Shown here: piece by piece, positions 7,646 through 16,800 of the stretch
Position numbering within the stretch: position 1 is the stretch's first letter
How the letters are laid out: every line of letters starts with the position of its first letter
NCBI GenBank assembly: GCA_024403235.1
Contig: JAKSSF010000009.1
Coordinates: forward strand, 1-64,000
Direction of reading: 5' to 3'
Source of the DNA: Lachnospiraceae bacterium
GTDB taxonomy: Bacteria > Bacillota > Clostridia > Lachnospirales > Lachnospiraceae
Length of the DNA: 64,000 nt
The notes under the pieces: model-generated
Database searches by the model: none
What the model was told of the DNA's origin: nothing
Seen by the model: the letters and a program-made list of their open reading frames with translations, nothing else
Translations under genes and position numbers: made by a program

Positions 7646-8671
7646 ATGGAGAAGAAGAATATTGACTGGGCCAATCTTGGATTTGGCTACATGCAAACAG
7701 ACTATCGTTTTGTATCCAACTACAAAAATGGAGCCTGGGATGATGGATGTATCACAGAGGATGCAACTGTAGTAATTAGCGAATGTGCAGGCGTTTTGCA
7801 GTATGCACAGACAGTTTTTGAAGGATTGAAAGCTTATACCACTTCAGAAGGAAAAATTGTTATTTTCCGTCCTGATATGAATGGCGAAAGATTAGAAAAC
7901 TCTGCAAGACGATTAGAAATGCCTGTTTATCCTAAGGATAAGTTCATTGAAGCAGTAAAGAAAACCGTAAAAGCAAACGAAGCGTTTGTTCCGCCATACG
8001 GAAGCGGTGCTACTCTTTATGTTCGTCCTTATATGTTTGGATCAGATGCAGTTATCGGTGTAAAGCCTGCCAGTGAATATCAGTTCCGTGTGTTTACTAC
8101 ACCTGTTGGACCATACTTCAAAGGTGGTGTAAAACCTTTGACTATTCGTGTATCTGATTTTGACCGTGCAGCACCAAACGGAACCGGTCATATCAAAGCT
8201 GGTTTGAACTACGCTATGAGCTTACATGCTATCGTAGATGCACACAATCAGGGCTATGATGAAAATATGTATTTAGATGCTGCTACCAGAACAAAGGTAG
8301 AAGAAACCGGTGGTGCAAACTTCTTGTTCGTTACAAGAGATGGTAAGGTAGTAACACCTAAGTCAAGCAGTATCTTACCTTCTATTACCAGAAGAAGCTT
8401 GATCCAGGTTGCACAGGAATACCTTGGATTGGAAGCAGAAGAAAGAGAAGTTACTTTGGAAGAAGTAAAGGATATGGCAGAATGTGGTTTGTGTGGAACC
8501 GCTGCTGTTATCTCTCCGGTTGGTAAGATTGTTGACCATGGCAAAGAAATTTGCTTACCAAGTGGTATGACAGAAATGGGACCTGTTACGAAGAAGTTGT
8601 ATGAAACTTTAACAGGTATTCAGATGGGTACCATCAAAGCACCGGAAGGATGGATTGTTGAAATTAACTAA
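7646..8671 (+). CDS. ilvE: Branched-chain amino acid aminotransferase
   Basis: The 341-aa protein is a fold-type IV PLP aminotransferase of the longer (eukaryote-like and Firmicute) type. It catalyses the last step of leucine, isoleucine and valine synthesis or the first step of their breakdown. The PLP lysine is K184 in GHIKAGLNY. Upstream are YAQTVFEGLKAY and the substrate and phosphate loops; later come ETGGANFLF and ECGLCGTAAVISPV with its CxxC motif. A GTG at 7631 is in frame, but ATG 7646 sits eight bases after GAGGAG and matches the usual start. It has its own promoter and stands apart from other ilv genes. Confidence 0.93.
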   Translation: MEKKNIDWANLGFGYMQTDYRFVSNYKNGAWDDGCITEDATVVISECAGVLQYAQTVFEGLKAYTTSEGKIVIFRPDMNGERLENSARRLEMPVYPKDKFIEAVKKTVKANEAFVPPYGSGATLYVRPYMFGSDAVIGVKPASEYQFRVFTTPVGPYFKGGVKPLTIRVSDFDRAAPNGTGHIKAGLNYAMSLHAIVDAHNQGYDENMYLDAATRTKVEETGGANFLFVTRDGKVVTPKSSSILPSITRRSLIQVAQEYLGLEAEEREVTLEEVKDMAECGLCGTAAVISPVGKIVDHGKEICLPSGMTEMGPVTKKLYETLTGIQMGTIKAPEGWIVEIN

Positions 8672-8721
8672 ATAGGGCTACAGACAAACTGTAACAATAG
8701 ATTGATTGAAGGACTAAAAAG

Positions 8722-8982
8722 ATGAGACAGGATAGAGAAAAAGACAAAATATTGTTAGAGAAGGTACAGACTGAAGTAAGAAAGGCAACGATTGAAAAAA
8801 TCGTTCAAATTCGTAAGGAGAAGAAAATCACACAACAGGAATTGGCCGAAAGAACCGGAATTCTTAGACCCAATATTGCAAGGATGGAAAGTGGAAATTA
8901 TAATCCCACCATTGATATGTTGGTGCGTTTGGCAGATGGTTTAGGCATGGATGTGGATATTCAGCTACTGCCCAGAGAATAA
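8722..8982 (+). CDS. Small XRE-family helix-turn-helix regulator
   Basis: This 86-aa protein has an N-terminal charged helix, then an XRE/Cro-type helix-turn-helix at about residues 28-82. The recognition region reads ITQQELAERTGI followed by RPNIARMESG, and NPTIDMLVRLADGLG completes the fold. It resembles HigA-type antitoxins or solitary regulators, but no toxin gene lies beside it. It sits 50 bases after ilvE on the same strand and is followed by a terminator, so it is probably cotranscribed with ilvE. Its targets are unknown. Confidence 0.8.
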   Translation: MRQDREKDKILLEKVQTEVRKATIEKIVQIRKEKKITQQELAERTGILRPNIARMESGNYNPTIDMLVRLADGLGMDVDIQLLPRE

Positions 8983-8994
8983 CAAATGAGAAAA

Positions 8995-9025
8995 GGCATC
9001 CACCATTTGGCTGGATGCCCTTTTT
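8995..9025 (+). terminator. Rho-independent terminator
   Basis: GGCATCCA (8995-9002) pairs with TGGATGCC (9012-9019) around a 9-base loop, followed by C and TTTTT. It ends the ilvE-XRE transcript. Confidence 0.85.
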
Positions 9026-9070
9026 AACGAATGCGTACAAAATGGGGAATTTTTTTAGGGAGAAAATGGA

Positions 9071-10129
9071 TTGAAAAAACAAAATAGATTCTTTTGTTTG
9101 ATAGGAATGCTACTTCTGCTTTTCCTTGGGGGATGCAAGAATACTGAGGAGCAGACGCAGGTAATTCTGACCACCGGTTTTGCAAAAAATGAAGTCTTTC
9201 GCATAGAGCATCTTTCTTGCATCTTACCGGAAGCCATGGTGTATTTGACCAATACCCAAAGCCGTTATGAGGAACTGTATGGCTCACAAATTTGGGATAC
9301 CAACTTAAACGGCGTGACTTTAGAGGAAAATGTGAAAGAGCGTGTCCTTGCCCAGCTGGCCCAGATTAAAGCCATGACTTTACTGGCAAACCAGATGGAT
9401 GTGACACTAGAACAAAAGGAATTGGAAACAGTGGGGCAGGCAGCAGCTGAGTATTTTTCACTTTTGCCGGAACCGGAAATAGAAAAACTGGGTGTTACAG
9501 AAGAAATTTTGCAAAAAATGTATCAGGAATATGCCTTGGCCAATAAAGTATATGAGTATGTTATCCGAGATATCAATCCGGAAATCAGTGATGATGAGGC
9601 CAGAACCATTACGGTAGAGCATATCCTGGTCAAAACCTATAGCCTGGATGAGGATGGAAAACGAGTTCCTTATACCTATGAAGCCAAAAATCAGGCCTAT
9701 GGGAAAATTAAAGAAGTTAAGAATGCTTTGGCGGAAGGCCAGTCTTTTGAGCATTTGGCAGAAAAATATAATGAAGACAAAAACAGCATCTATTCCTTTG
9801 GTAAGGGAGAAATGGAAAAAAACTTTGAGGATGCTGCCTTTAATCTTGGCACTGGTGAAGTAAGTGACATTGTGGAAACAGAATATGGATATCACATTAT
9901 CAAATGTGTTAGTACCTTTAACAAAGAGGAGACAGATGCCAACAAAATCAAAATCGTAGAGCAAAGAAGAGAAGAAGTTTTTGGACAGGAATATGCCACC
10001 TTCTGTGATCATTTGACCAAAACCATGAATGAGGCATTGTGGAACGAGGTAAAATTGATTCATGGAGAAGAGATCAGTTCCGCCGATTTTTTTGCTATCT
10101 ATGATAAGTATTTCCAGGAGGATATTTAA
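9071..10129 (+). CDS. prsA: PrsA-like extracellular peptidyl-prolyl isomerase lipoprotein
   Basis: The 352-aa protein is a predicted lipoprotein foldase acting outside the cytoplasmic membrane. It starts with a short signal peptide ending in the lipobox LGGC (cysteine near residue 22). A helical SurA/PrsA-like region follows (about 45-175), then a parvulin domain (about 182-280). Parvulin hallmarks are VEHILVKTY, the FGKGEMEKNFEDAAFNL stretch and VETEYGYHIIKC. The C-terminal region closes the chaperone clamp. TTG 9071 is the likely start, nine bases after AGGGAG; it leads straight into the basic KKQNR and the hydrophobic core. The role fits folding of secreted or wall proteins. The prsA name is by family resemblance. 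Confidence 0.8.
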   Translation: MKKQNRFFCLIGMLLLLFLGGCKNTEEQTQVILTTGFAKNEVFRIEHLSCILPEAMVYLTNTQSRYEELYGSQIWDTNLNGVTLEENVKERVLAQLAQIKAMTLLANQMDVTLEQKELETVGQAAAEYFSLLPEPEIEKLGVTEEILQKMYQEYALANKVYEYVIRDINPEISDDEARTITVEHILVKTYSLDEDGKRVPYTYEAKNQAYGKIKEVKNALAEGQSFEHLAEKYNEDKNSIYSFGKGEMEKNFEDAAFNLGTGEVSDIVETEYGYHIIKCVSTFNKEETDANKIKIVEQRREEVFGQEYATFCDHLTKTMNEALWNEVKLIHGEEISSADFFAIYDKYFQEDI

Positions 10130-10162
10130 CGGTTTATAAAAAGTTTATAAATCCGAGAAACC

Positions 10163-10191
10163 TTGATTTTACTGAACAAATCGGATGTTAT
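10163..10191 (+). promoter_or_regulatory. Possible upstream promoter (P1) of htpG
   Basis: TTGATT (10163-10168), 17 bases, then TGTTAT (10186-10191). The -10 abuts the CIRCE operator, so HrcA bound at CIRCE would block it. Confidence 0.4.
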
Positions 10192-10217
10192 TAGCACTCA
10201 TATTTGATGAGTGCTAA
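10191..10217 (+). promoter_or_regulatory. CIRCE operator (HrcA-binding site)
   Basis: TTAGCACTC (10191-10199), nine spacer bases, then GAGTGCTAA (10209-10217): a perfect match to the CIRCE element bound by the heat-shock repressor HrcA. It lies 85 bases before the htpG start, between two predicted promoters. Confidence 0.95.
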
Positions 10218-10224
10218 TTTTTTA

Positions 10225-10253
10225 TTGACTTCTGGGAAGGGAAATACTACAAT
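10225..10253 (+). promoter_or_regulatory. Downstream promoter (P2) of htpG
   Basis: TTGACT (10225-10230), a 17-base spacer and TACAAT (10248-10253) form a strong vegetative promoter with a start near 10260. CIRCE ends seven bases before the -35, so HrcA could hinder RNA polymerase here too. Confidence 0.7.
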
Positions 10254-10301
10254 GTGTTTCAGAAAGTTTTTTTAGTAAAAATAGAAAGGATTGTGATTAT
10301 T

Positions 10302-12356
10302 ATGGCACAAAGACAAGGCAGTTTATCTATCAACAGCGATAACATTTTTCCTATTATTAAAAAATGGTTATACTCCGATCACGATATTTTCTTTCGTGAA
10401 TTGATTTCAAATGGCTGTGATGCCATTACCAAATTGAAAAAATTAGACATGATGGGAGAATATGCTCTTCCGGATGGTTTCAAAGGAAAAATTCAGGTAA
10501 TTGTTAACCCCGAAGAAAAAACCTTAAAGTTTATCGATAATGGTTTGGGAATGACTGCAGATGAAGTAGAAGAGTATATCAATCAGATTGCTTTTTCCGG
10601 TGCAACAGACTTTATTGAAAAGTACAAAGATAAAACCAATGAGGATCAGATTATCGGGCATTTCGGTCTTGGTTTTTATTCTGCCTTTATGGTAGCAGAC
10701 GAAGTACACATTGATACCTTATCTTACCAGGATGGTGCGAAGGCTGTACATTGGGAATGTGACGGCGGTACAGAATTTACCATGGACGAAGGCAGCAAGG
10801 CTGAGGTTGGTACGGAAATTACCTTATTCTTAAATGAAGATGTTTTGGAATTCTGTAATGAATACAAAGCAAGAGAAGTGATTACCAAATATTGTTCTTT
10901 CATGCCCACTGAGATTTATCTTTCTAAGGCAAATGATACAGCAACAGAAACCATCAAGGAATCTGAAAAGTTAGATACAGATGAAGTAGTAGAAACCATT
11001 GTTCCAGAGAAAAAAGAGGGAGAAGAAGAGGCAGAAACCAAATTAAAGATTAAGAAACGTCCTCAGCTTTTGAATGAAACAGCCCCTCTTTGGACAAAGC
11101 ATCCAAATGAATGCACCAAGGAAGATTATTTGGACTTCTACCGCAAAGTCTTTATGGACTACAAGGAGCCTTTGTTCTGGATTCATTTGAATATGGATTA
11201 TCCATTTAACTTAAAGGGTATTTTGTACTTCCCTAAGATCAATATGGAATATGAATCCATTGAAGGTACCATTAAGCTATACAACAATCAGGTATTTATC
11301 GCGGACAATATTAAAGAGGTTATTCCGGAGTTCTTATTGTTATTAAAAGGCGTTATCGATTGTCCTGATTTGCCGTTGAATGTTTCCAGATCTGCATTGC
11401 AGAATGATGGATTTGTAAAGAAAATTTCTGAGTACATTACTAAGAAAGTGGCAGATAAGCTTTCCGGTATGTGTAAAACAGAAAAAGAAGAATACGATAA
11501 ATATTGGGATGATATCGCTCCTTTCATCAAATTTGGTTGCTTAAAGGATGATAAATTCTGTGAGAAGATGACAGACTACATCTTATTTAAGAATCTGGAT
11601 GGCAAATATATGACCTTGCCGGAATGCTTAGAAGTAAAACCGATTGATGTAGAGGAAGAAGCTGCAGTAGACGAAAATGGAGAAAAAGTCGAAGCAGAAG
11701 TGGTAGAACCGGAAACAGAAGAAGCAGAAGAAAAGAAAGAAAAGGTTATCTACTATGTAACAGATGAAGTACAGCAGAGCCAGTACATTCAGATGTTTAA
11801 GCAGGCAAAAATGGATGCAGTAATTCTGACCCATAATATTGACCAGCCTTTCGTATCTCAGTTGGAATCTAAAAATGAAGGCATTAAGTTTATGCGTATT
11901 GATGCAGACTTAACAGATACCTTCAAATCCAAGACCAGCAAAAAAGCACAGAAGGAACTGGAAGAACAGGCTACCGCATTAGAAAAAATCTTTAAGAAAG
12001 CCCTAAAGAAAGACGGTATCAAGATTACCCTTGAAAAGTTGAAAAATAAAAAAATAGCATCTATGATTACCCTTTCTGAAGAAACCCGTCGTATGCAGGA
12101 TATGATGAAGATGTATGCTATGTCCGGAATGGATCCCAATATGTTTGGCGGCAGCGAAGGAGAAACCTTAGTCTTAAATGCAAGTCATCCGCTGGTACAG
12201 TATGTATTGGATCATCAGGATGGTGACAACAGCAAGATGATTGCAGAACAGTTATATGACCTTGCTAAAATCCAGCATGCACCCTTGGATGCTGAAAGCA
12301 TGCAGAAGTTTATCTTAAGAAGTAATGAGATTATGCTTTTATTGACACAGGAATAG
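10302..12356 (+). CDS. htpG: Hsp90-family chaperone HtpG with charged inserts
   Basis: This 684-aa protein is the bacterial Hsp90 chaperone, an ATP-driven dimer in the cytosol. The N-terminal ATPase domain has FFRELISNGCDA, the DNGLGM nucleotide motif and GHFGLGFYSAFM. The middle domain starts near residue 258 with LLNETAPLW. It is about 60 residues longer than E. coli HtpG. The extra length lies in two highly charged inserts: residues 210-252, between the N and middle domains, and 449-481, rich in E and K. ATG 10302 follows AAAGGA and starts the conserved protein; the open frame extends further upstream without support. The CIRCE site upstream puts it under HrcA control. Confidence 0.95.
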   Translation: MAQRQGSLSINSDNIFPIIKKWLYSDHDIFFRELISNGCDAITKLKKLDMMGEYALPDGFKGKIQVIVNPEEKTLKFIDNGLGMTADEVEEYINQIAFSGATDFIEKYKDKTNEDQIIGHFGLGFYSAFMVADEVHIDTLSYQDGAKAVHWECDGGTEFTMDEGSKAEVGTEITLFLNEDVLEFCNEYKAREVITKYCSFMPTEIYLSKANDTATETIKESEKLDTDEVVETIVPEKKEGEEEAETKLKIKKRPQLLNETAPLWTKHPNECTKEDYLDFYRKVFMDYKEPLFWIHLNMDYPFNLKGILYFPKINMEYESIEGTIKLYNNQVFIADNIKEVIPEFLLLLKGVIDCPDLPLNVSRSALQNDGFVKKISEYITKKVADKLSGMCKTEKEEYDKYWDDIAPFIKFGCLKDDKFCEKMTDYILFKNLDGKYMTLPECLEVKPIDVEEEAAVDENGEKVEAEVVEPETEEAEEKKEKVIYYVTDEVQQSQYIQMFKQAKMDAVILTHNIDQPFVSQLESKNEGIKFMRIDADLTDTFKSKTSKKAQKELEEQATALEKIFKKALKKDGIKITLEKLKNKKIASMITLSEETRRMQDMMKMYAMSGMDPNMFGGSEGETLVLNASHPLVQYVLDHQDGDNSKMIAEQLYDLAKIQHAPLDAESMQKFILRSNEIMLLLTQE

Positions 12357-12390
12357 AACGAAACAATTTCAAAGAGTAAAAAAGGAACAA

Positions 12391-12437
12391 AGACCAATCA
12401 GAATTTGAGATAGCTCAATCTGATTGGTCTTTTTTTG
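12391..12437 (+). terminator. Terminator between convergent htpG and the SpoIID-like gene
   Basis: AGACCAATCAGA (12391-12402) pairs perfectly with TCTGATTGGTCT (12419-12430), with an inner TTGAG/CTCAA stem, then a T run. The A-rich left flank gives a T-rich exit on the other strand as well, so it may serve both genes. Confidence 0.9.
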
Positions 12438-12504
12438 CTTGGGGCCAGAAATTGGAACGTAAGTATCGTAAGAAACCAATAATTTATCGTTTGCGAAGTA
12501 TTTT

Positions 12505-13761
12505 TTATCTTCCCGGCTCCGACAATTTACTCACTCCCACATAAATATCAGACAGACGATACCAGGTGGCAAAATCCGTAACGCCGGTAACAGGCAGATT
12601 AAATACCTGTTGGAATACACGAATACTGCCTGCGGTGGCAGGACCATAGGCGCCGTCTACCGTAAGCTTAGGAATAGCAGGGTAATTTTGACTGATGCGA
12701 TTTAGTTGCTCCTGCAATTGACTTACCTTAGAACCAGAGGAACCAATGGAAAGGGGAGATCCAGGGTAAGATGCAGGGATGCCATTGATGGTAGTTGCGG
12801 TGGCAATATTTAAGTCATTCCCATAGTAATAACGCAATATTTCAATGGCAGAATATCCTTCTTCCCCTAAGGTCTTAGAACCCCACTGACTTAAGCCTGA
12901 GCAGGACACTTTGGAGCCATCACAATAGGAAGCAAATAGTGGCTGTTTTCTGCCGGGGCGAACCAGATAATTGGAAAAAATAGAATCTACAGCCTGAGAG
13001 ATATTTTCGTAGATATTTCTTCCATACATCCATTTTTGATCGTAGGCAGTGGAAGAAGTAATAGTAAAGGAATAACCTTTGGAACGATACCATTCCGTAT
13101 ATACCCTGTTTAAGGTAAAAGACATAATGGCTAATATGTTGGCATAAATGGTGCTTTCCGGCCAGGTGGCATAGACTTCCGAACTGGCCACATTTTTGAT
13201 GTAATCCTTATAAGGAACATAATAGTTGGTGGCAGTATTGTCTGAGGGAGCGCCGTCATGGACCACAATGGTTTCCGGAATGACCACAGAATTTAAAACG
13301 ATTTGCCCTGTGTCTTCCATAGGCTTAAATTCGGATTCCGGTATTTTGGCAGGATAATTGCCAAACAGAGTGTGGGCAGAAATCACAATATCGTTTTGGG
13401 CTATGGGACTCTGATAGGGGAAAAGAGTAACCGGTAAAATAGAATCCTGATTGGGTAAAATTTGTATACCGGTAATAAGAAGGGTTTGATAGCCTTCTGC
13501 TTCGATTCTGGCATTGTACAGAGAATAGGGCTGTGAAAAAGTGATAGTTTGGCTATTCTCTGGGAAAGGCGCGGGAAGAGAGAAGAATTCCGTAATGCCG
13601 GAAGCATCGGTCTGCACTTCTTCAAAAGTATTATCCGGTATGCTGGTTAAAGATAAAAATACATGAGCACTTTTTATAGGTAAGAAGCCGGGAGCACCGG
13701 AAACGCGTATTTGCAGACGGCCACTATAGGGTAAATTAAGGTTGGAAAAGGGATTTGTCAC
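12505..13761 (-). CDS. SpoIID/LytB-like protein with peptidoglycan-binding domain
   Basis: The 418-aa protein has three parts. Residues about 10-120 form beta-rich repeats resembling carboxypeptidase-regulatory or Ig-like domains (AHVFLSLT, RIEAEGYQTLLITG). Residues about 165-325 are SpoIID-like, with YVPYKDYIKNVASSEVY, an acidic site near the expected position, and SYCDGSKVSCSGLSQWGS and ILRYYYG near the end. Residues about 335-405 form a peptidoglycan-binding domain (VSQLQEQLNRI, VDGAYGPATAGSIRVFQ). SpoIID cleaves cell-wall glycans in sporulation. Similar fused proteins in Clostridia are thought to act on the spore cortex. No signal peptide is seen, so it may act within the mother cell or forespore or leave by another route. 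GTG start; weak GAAGG site. Confidence 0.75.
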   Translation of the reverse strand: MTNPFSNLNLPYSGRLQIRVSGAPGFLPIKSAHVFLSLTSIPDNTFEEVQTDASGITEFFSLPAPFPENSQTITFSQPYSLYNARIEAEGYQTLLITGIQILPNQDSILPVTLFPYQSPIAQNDIVISAHTLFGNYPAKIPESEFKPMEDTGQIVLNSVVIPETIVVHDGAPSDNTATNYYVPYKDYIKNVASSEVYATWPESTIYANILAIMSFTLNRVYTEWYRSKGYSFTITSSTAYDQKWMYGRNIYENISQAVDSIFSNYLVRPGRKQPLFASYCDGSKVSCSGLSQWGSKTLGEEGYSAIEILRYYYGNDLNIATATTINGIPASYPGSPLSIGSSGSKVSQLQEQLNRISQNYPAIPKLTVDGAYGPATAGSIRVFQQVFNLPVTGVTDFATWYRLSDIYVGVSKLSEPGR

Positions 13762-13820
13762 GATGGCACAACCTTCTTGGAATAGGATTATTTTTAGTCT
13801 ATGTGATATGGCCTGTTTTG

Positions 13821-13850
13821 TTGCAAAGGACTGTGGAAAAATGATATACT
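13821..13850 (+). promoter_or_regulatory. Predicted promoter of the DUF5717 gene cluster
   Basis: TTGCAA (13821-13826), an 18-base spacer and TATACT (13845-13850) lie 45 bases before the first gene of the cluster, in the 134-base gap between divergent genes. Confidence 0.6.
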
Positions 13851-13895
13851 AAATTGAGTTTTTATGAGTTCCAGTAATCGTAGAGGGGGACCGAC

Positions 13896-16800
13896 ATGAG
13901 AGATTGGTTGGTAGATGAGGAAATAAAAGAGTGGACAAGCACATCTGATACAGTGCTGTTTTCCTGTGAGGAAGTACAGCTGGAAGTGAACCTGGGAGAA
14001 GTATATGAGGGCTCCTTTACCCTGTATTCCAAGGAGGAAACGCATTTTCATGGTTGGGTTTTTGTAAACGGAGATAGAATGGAGTGTATTACACCCGATT
14101 TAGAGGGCAGCCAGTCCATTGTCTATTTCCGCTTTTTGGCTACAGATTTGGAGGAAGCAGAAACCTTCACCGGCAGTTTTGATATTGTTACCAGCTTGGG
14201 AGAATATCAATTACCCTATGAAGTAGTGGTAAAAGAAACCCTATGGATCTCAGAAACCATGGGACAGGTGAAGAACCTGTTTCATTTTACCAATTTAGCC
14301 AAATCCAATTGGGAAGAGGCAGAAAACTTCTTTTTCTCACAGGATTTCCCCAAACTTTTGGTGGGACACGATGGGGAATATTTAGGCTTATATCAAGGCC
14401 TGAGCCGTACCAGAAAAAGCCATAACATGGAAACCTTTTTACAGCAGATTCGGAAAAAATCTCCAGTATCTTTTGCCCTTTCTAAAGAACAGTTTGACAT
14501 AGAACAGGTAAATCAGTTTGAAAAGCAAACAGTGGAAATCAGACGAAACGGTTGGGGCTACACCTTTTTGAAAGTAGAAGTGGAGGGTGGATTTTTAAGC
14601 TGTGATAGAGCCTTGTTGGAAAATAAAGATTTTGAAAATGATACCTGCACATTGACCTTTTATATACAAAAGGAAAAACTGCACAAGGGACGAAATCTTG
14701 GGAAGATTATTTTACATAGTATTACAGGGGACTTAAATATTGCTGTCAGTGTACGGACAGAAAAAAACAGAAGTCCCATCTCTATGCGTGAGCGAGAATT
14801 ACGACGCCTTCAGTCTACCTTGACAAAACTATATGTAGATTCCAGGTTGAAAAAAATTCCTACTTCCAAGTGGCGTAGAGATACAGAAATGCTTCTGGAA
14901 AAAATGAGAGAACTGGATGACAGGAATTTGGATGTAAAATTGTTTCGAGCTCATTTGTTGATTACCCAGGATAAAAAACGGGAAGCCAAATGGATTTTAG
15001 ATCGTTCCAGACAAGAGGTGGAAAGCAGAGATAGCAGGATATACGAGGCGTATCGTTGTTATCTGGAGGCTTTGCTGGGAGAGGAGGAACTGCCCAGAGA
15101 AACTGCTACAAATACCCTATGGGATTGTTATTATGCAGAAAATGGTTCCTGGAAAATTGGCTGGCTTTTATTGTATTTGTCCAAAGAATTAAAGCGTAAT
15201 CCGGCCAGAAAATGGGAATTTACGGTGGAACTACTTCGAAATGGCTGCACCAGTCCTGTTATTTTCCTGGAAGCCTTGCAAATGTTAAACACCAATCCTA
15301 CACTACTTTCCAAACTGGAAGAAGTGGAATGTAATATTTTGCGTTTTGGTGTGTTGAAAGGACAGCTTTCCAGAGAATTGATAGGAGTAGTACAGTATCT
15401 GGCCGGCAAAGAAAAGAATTATAAGGATTACTTATTTGCTTTATTACAGGATATTTATGCCATTCAGGACGATGTGGGAATATTACAGTCAATGTTGTCT
15501 CTTTTGATTAAGGGAAATAAAAAGGGAAAACGATATTTTGCTCTGTATCAGGATGGGGTAGAGGCAGAATTGAGATTAACCAGGCTATATGAATATTACA
15601 TGCTTTCCATTGACAAAGAAAAATTAGAAGAACTGCCCAAGGTAGTATTACTGTATTTTTCTTATGAAAATGAGCCCTTACCGCAATATGCTGCTTGGCT
15701 TTACCGCTATGTGTATGAGCATAAAGAGGAATTGCAGGATATTTATCTGCATTACATAGGAAAAATTGAACGCTATGTGATTAAACAACTCCATAGTGGC
15801 GCTATAGACGAAGATTTGGGCTATTTATATGAGCATGTGATTGTAGGCAGCTTATTAACTGAGGATAATGCAAAAGCACTAACCAAGGTGTTATTTACCT
15901 ATCGTTTTTCCTGTCAGGACAAGCAGGCAGAACGGGTAATTTGGCTACAGGAGCGTATCCAAGGGGAGAATAGTACGGGGCTACAAAAGGGTGTAGCCAA
16001 TCTGGAATTGATTGATCCAAACTATCAGATTCTATTGGAAAGCAGAGACGGCAGACGATATGCACCTACCCAATATAAGTTAGAACCTTACATGGATATT
16101 GCAAGTGTGGTGCAGCAGATTGGTTTGTGGATTCAGCGCAATTTTGCTTTTGATTTCTATGTCTGTGCGGTGAAAGAAGAGTGGCTTTTGGTAAATCAGA
16201 GAAACGGAAACCGATACGATTATCTATGCAAGGATGAACGGTTAGAGGAGCGGGAAAAACGCAAGATTCGAATTCGACTGATGCATAGTTATTATGAGCA
16301 GGAAGCCCTGGAGGATTTAGAAGAGCTTTTGACAAACTGCCAATATGAAAGTGTGGAGGCAGCAGACCGCAGCGAATTTGTGCAATACTTGGTAGCCAGA
16401 GGCTTTTATGAAAAGGCTTTTCATGTATTGCAAACTATGGGCAGTGATAAGGCGGACCCCAGAGTGTTGGCAAAGGTAGCAAGCAGACTTTTAGAAAGTG
16501 GCGAAGTAACACCTGACGATACCCTCACAAGTTTTGTTTATAAAACCTTTACCCAGGGAAAATATGATGAGGAAATCCTACGGTATTTGGTACAGTATAA
16601 AGAAGGCAACACCAGACAATTACGACAGATTTATAAGGCTGCAGTGGATTTTGAAATCGATACATATGTCCTTTGTGAAAGAATCTTAACCCAGATTTTA
16701 TTTACCGGGGCTTATATTGCAGAGGAAGTAGAAATCTTTAAAACCTATGTGACAGGAGGGGCCAAAACAAAATTGGAACAGGCCTTTCTTCGTCAGTGTG

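Noticed and set aside
8722-8982. Toxin-antitoxin module with the XRE protein as antitoxin
   Set aside because: No small toxin gene lies on either side; ilvE precedes it and a terminator follows.
9458-10063. Minus-strand ORF of 201 codons inside prsA
   Set aside because: Composition is that of antisense reading (rich in F, I and H), with no domain; the plus strand has clear parvulin motifs.
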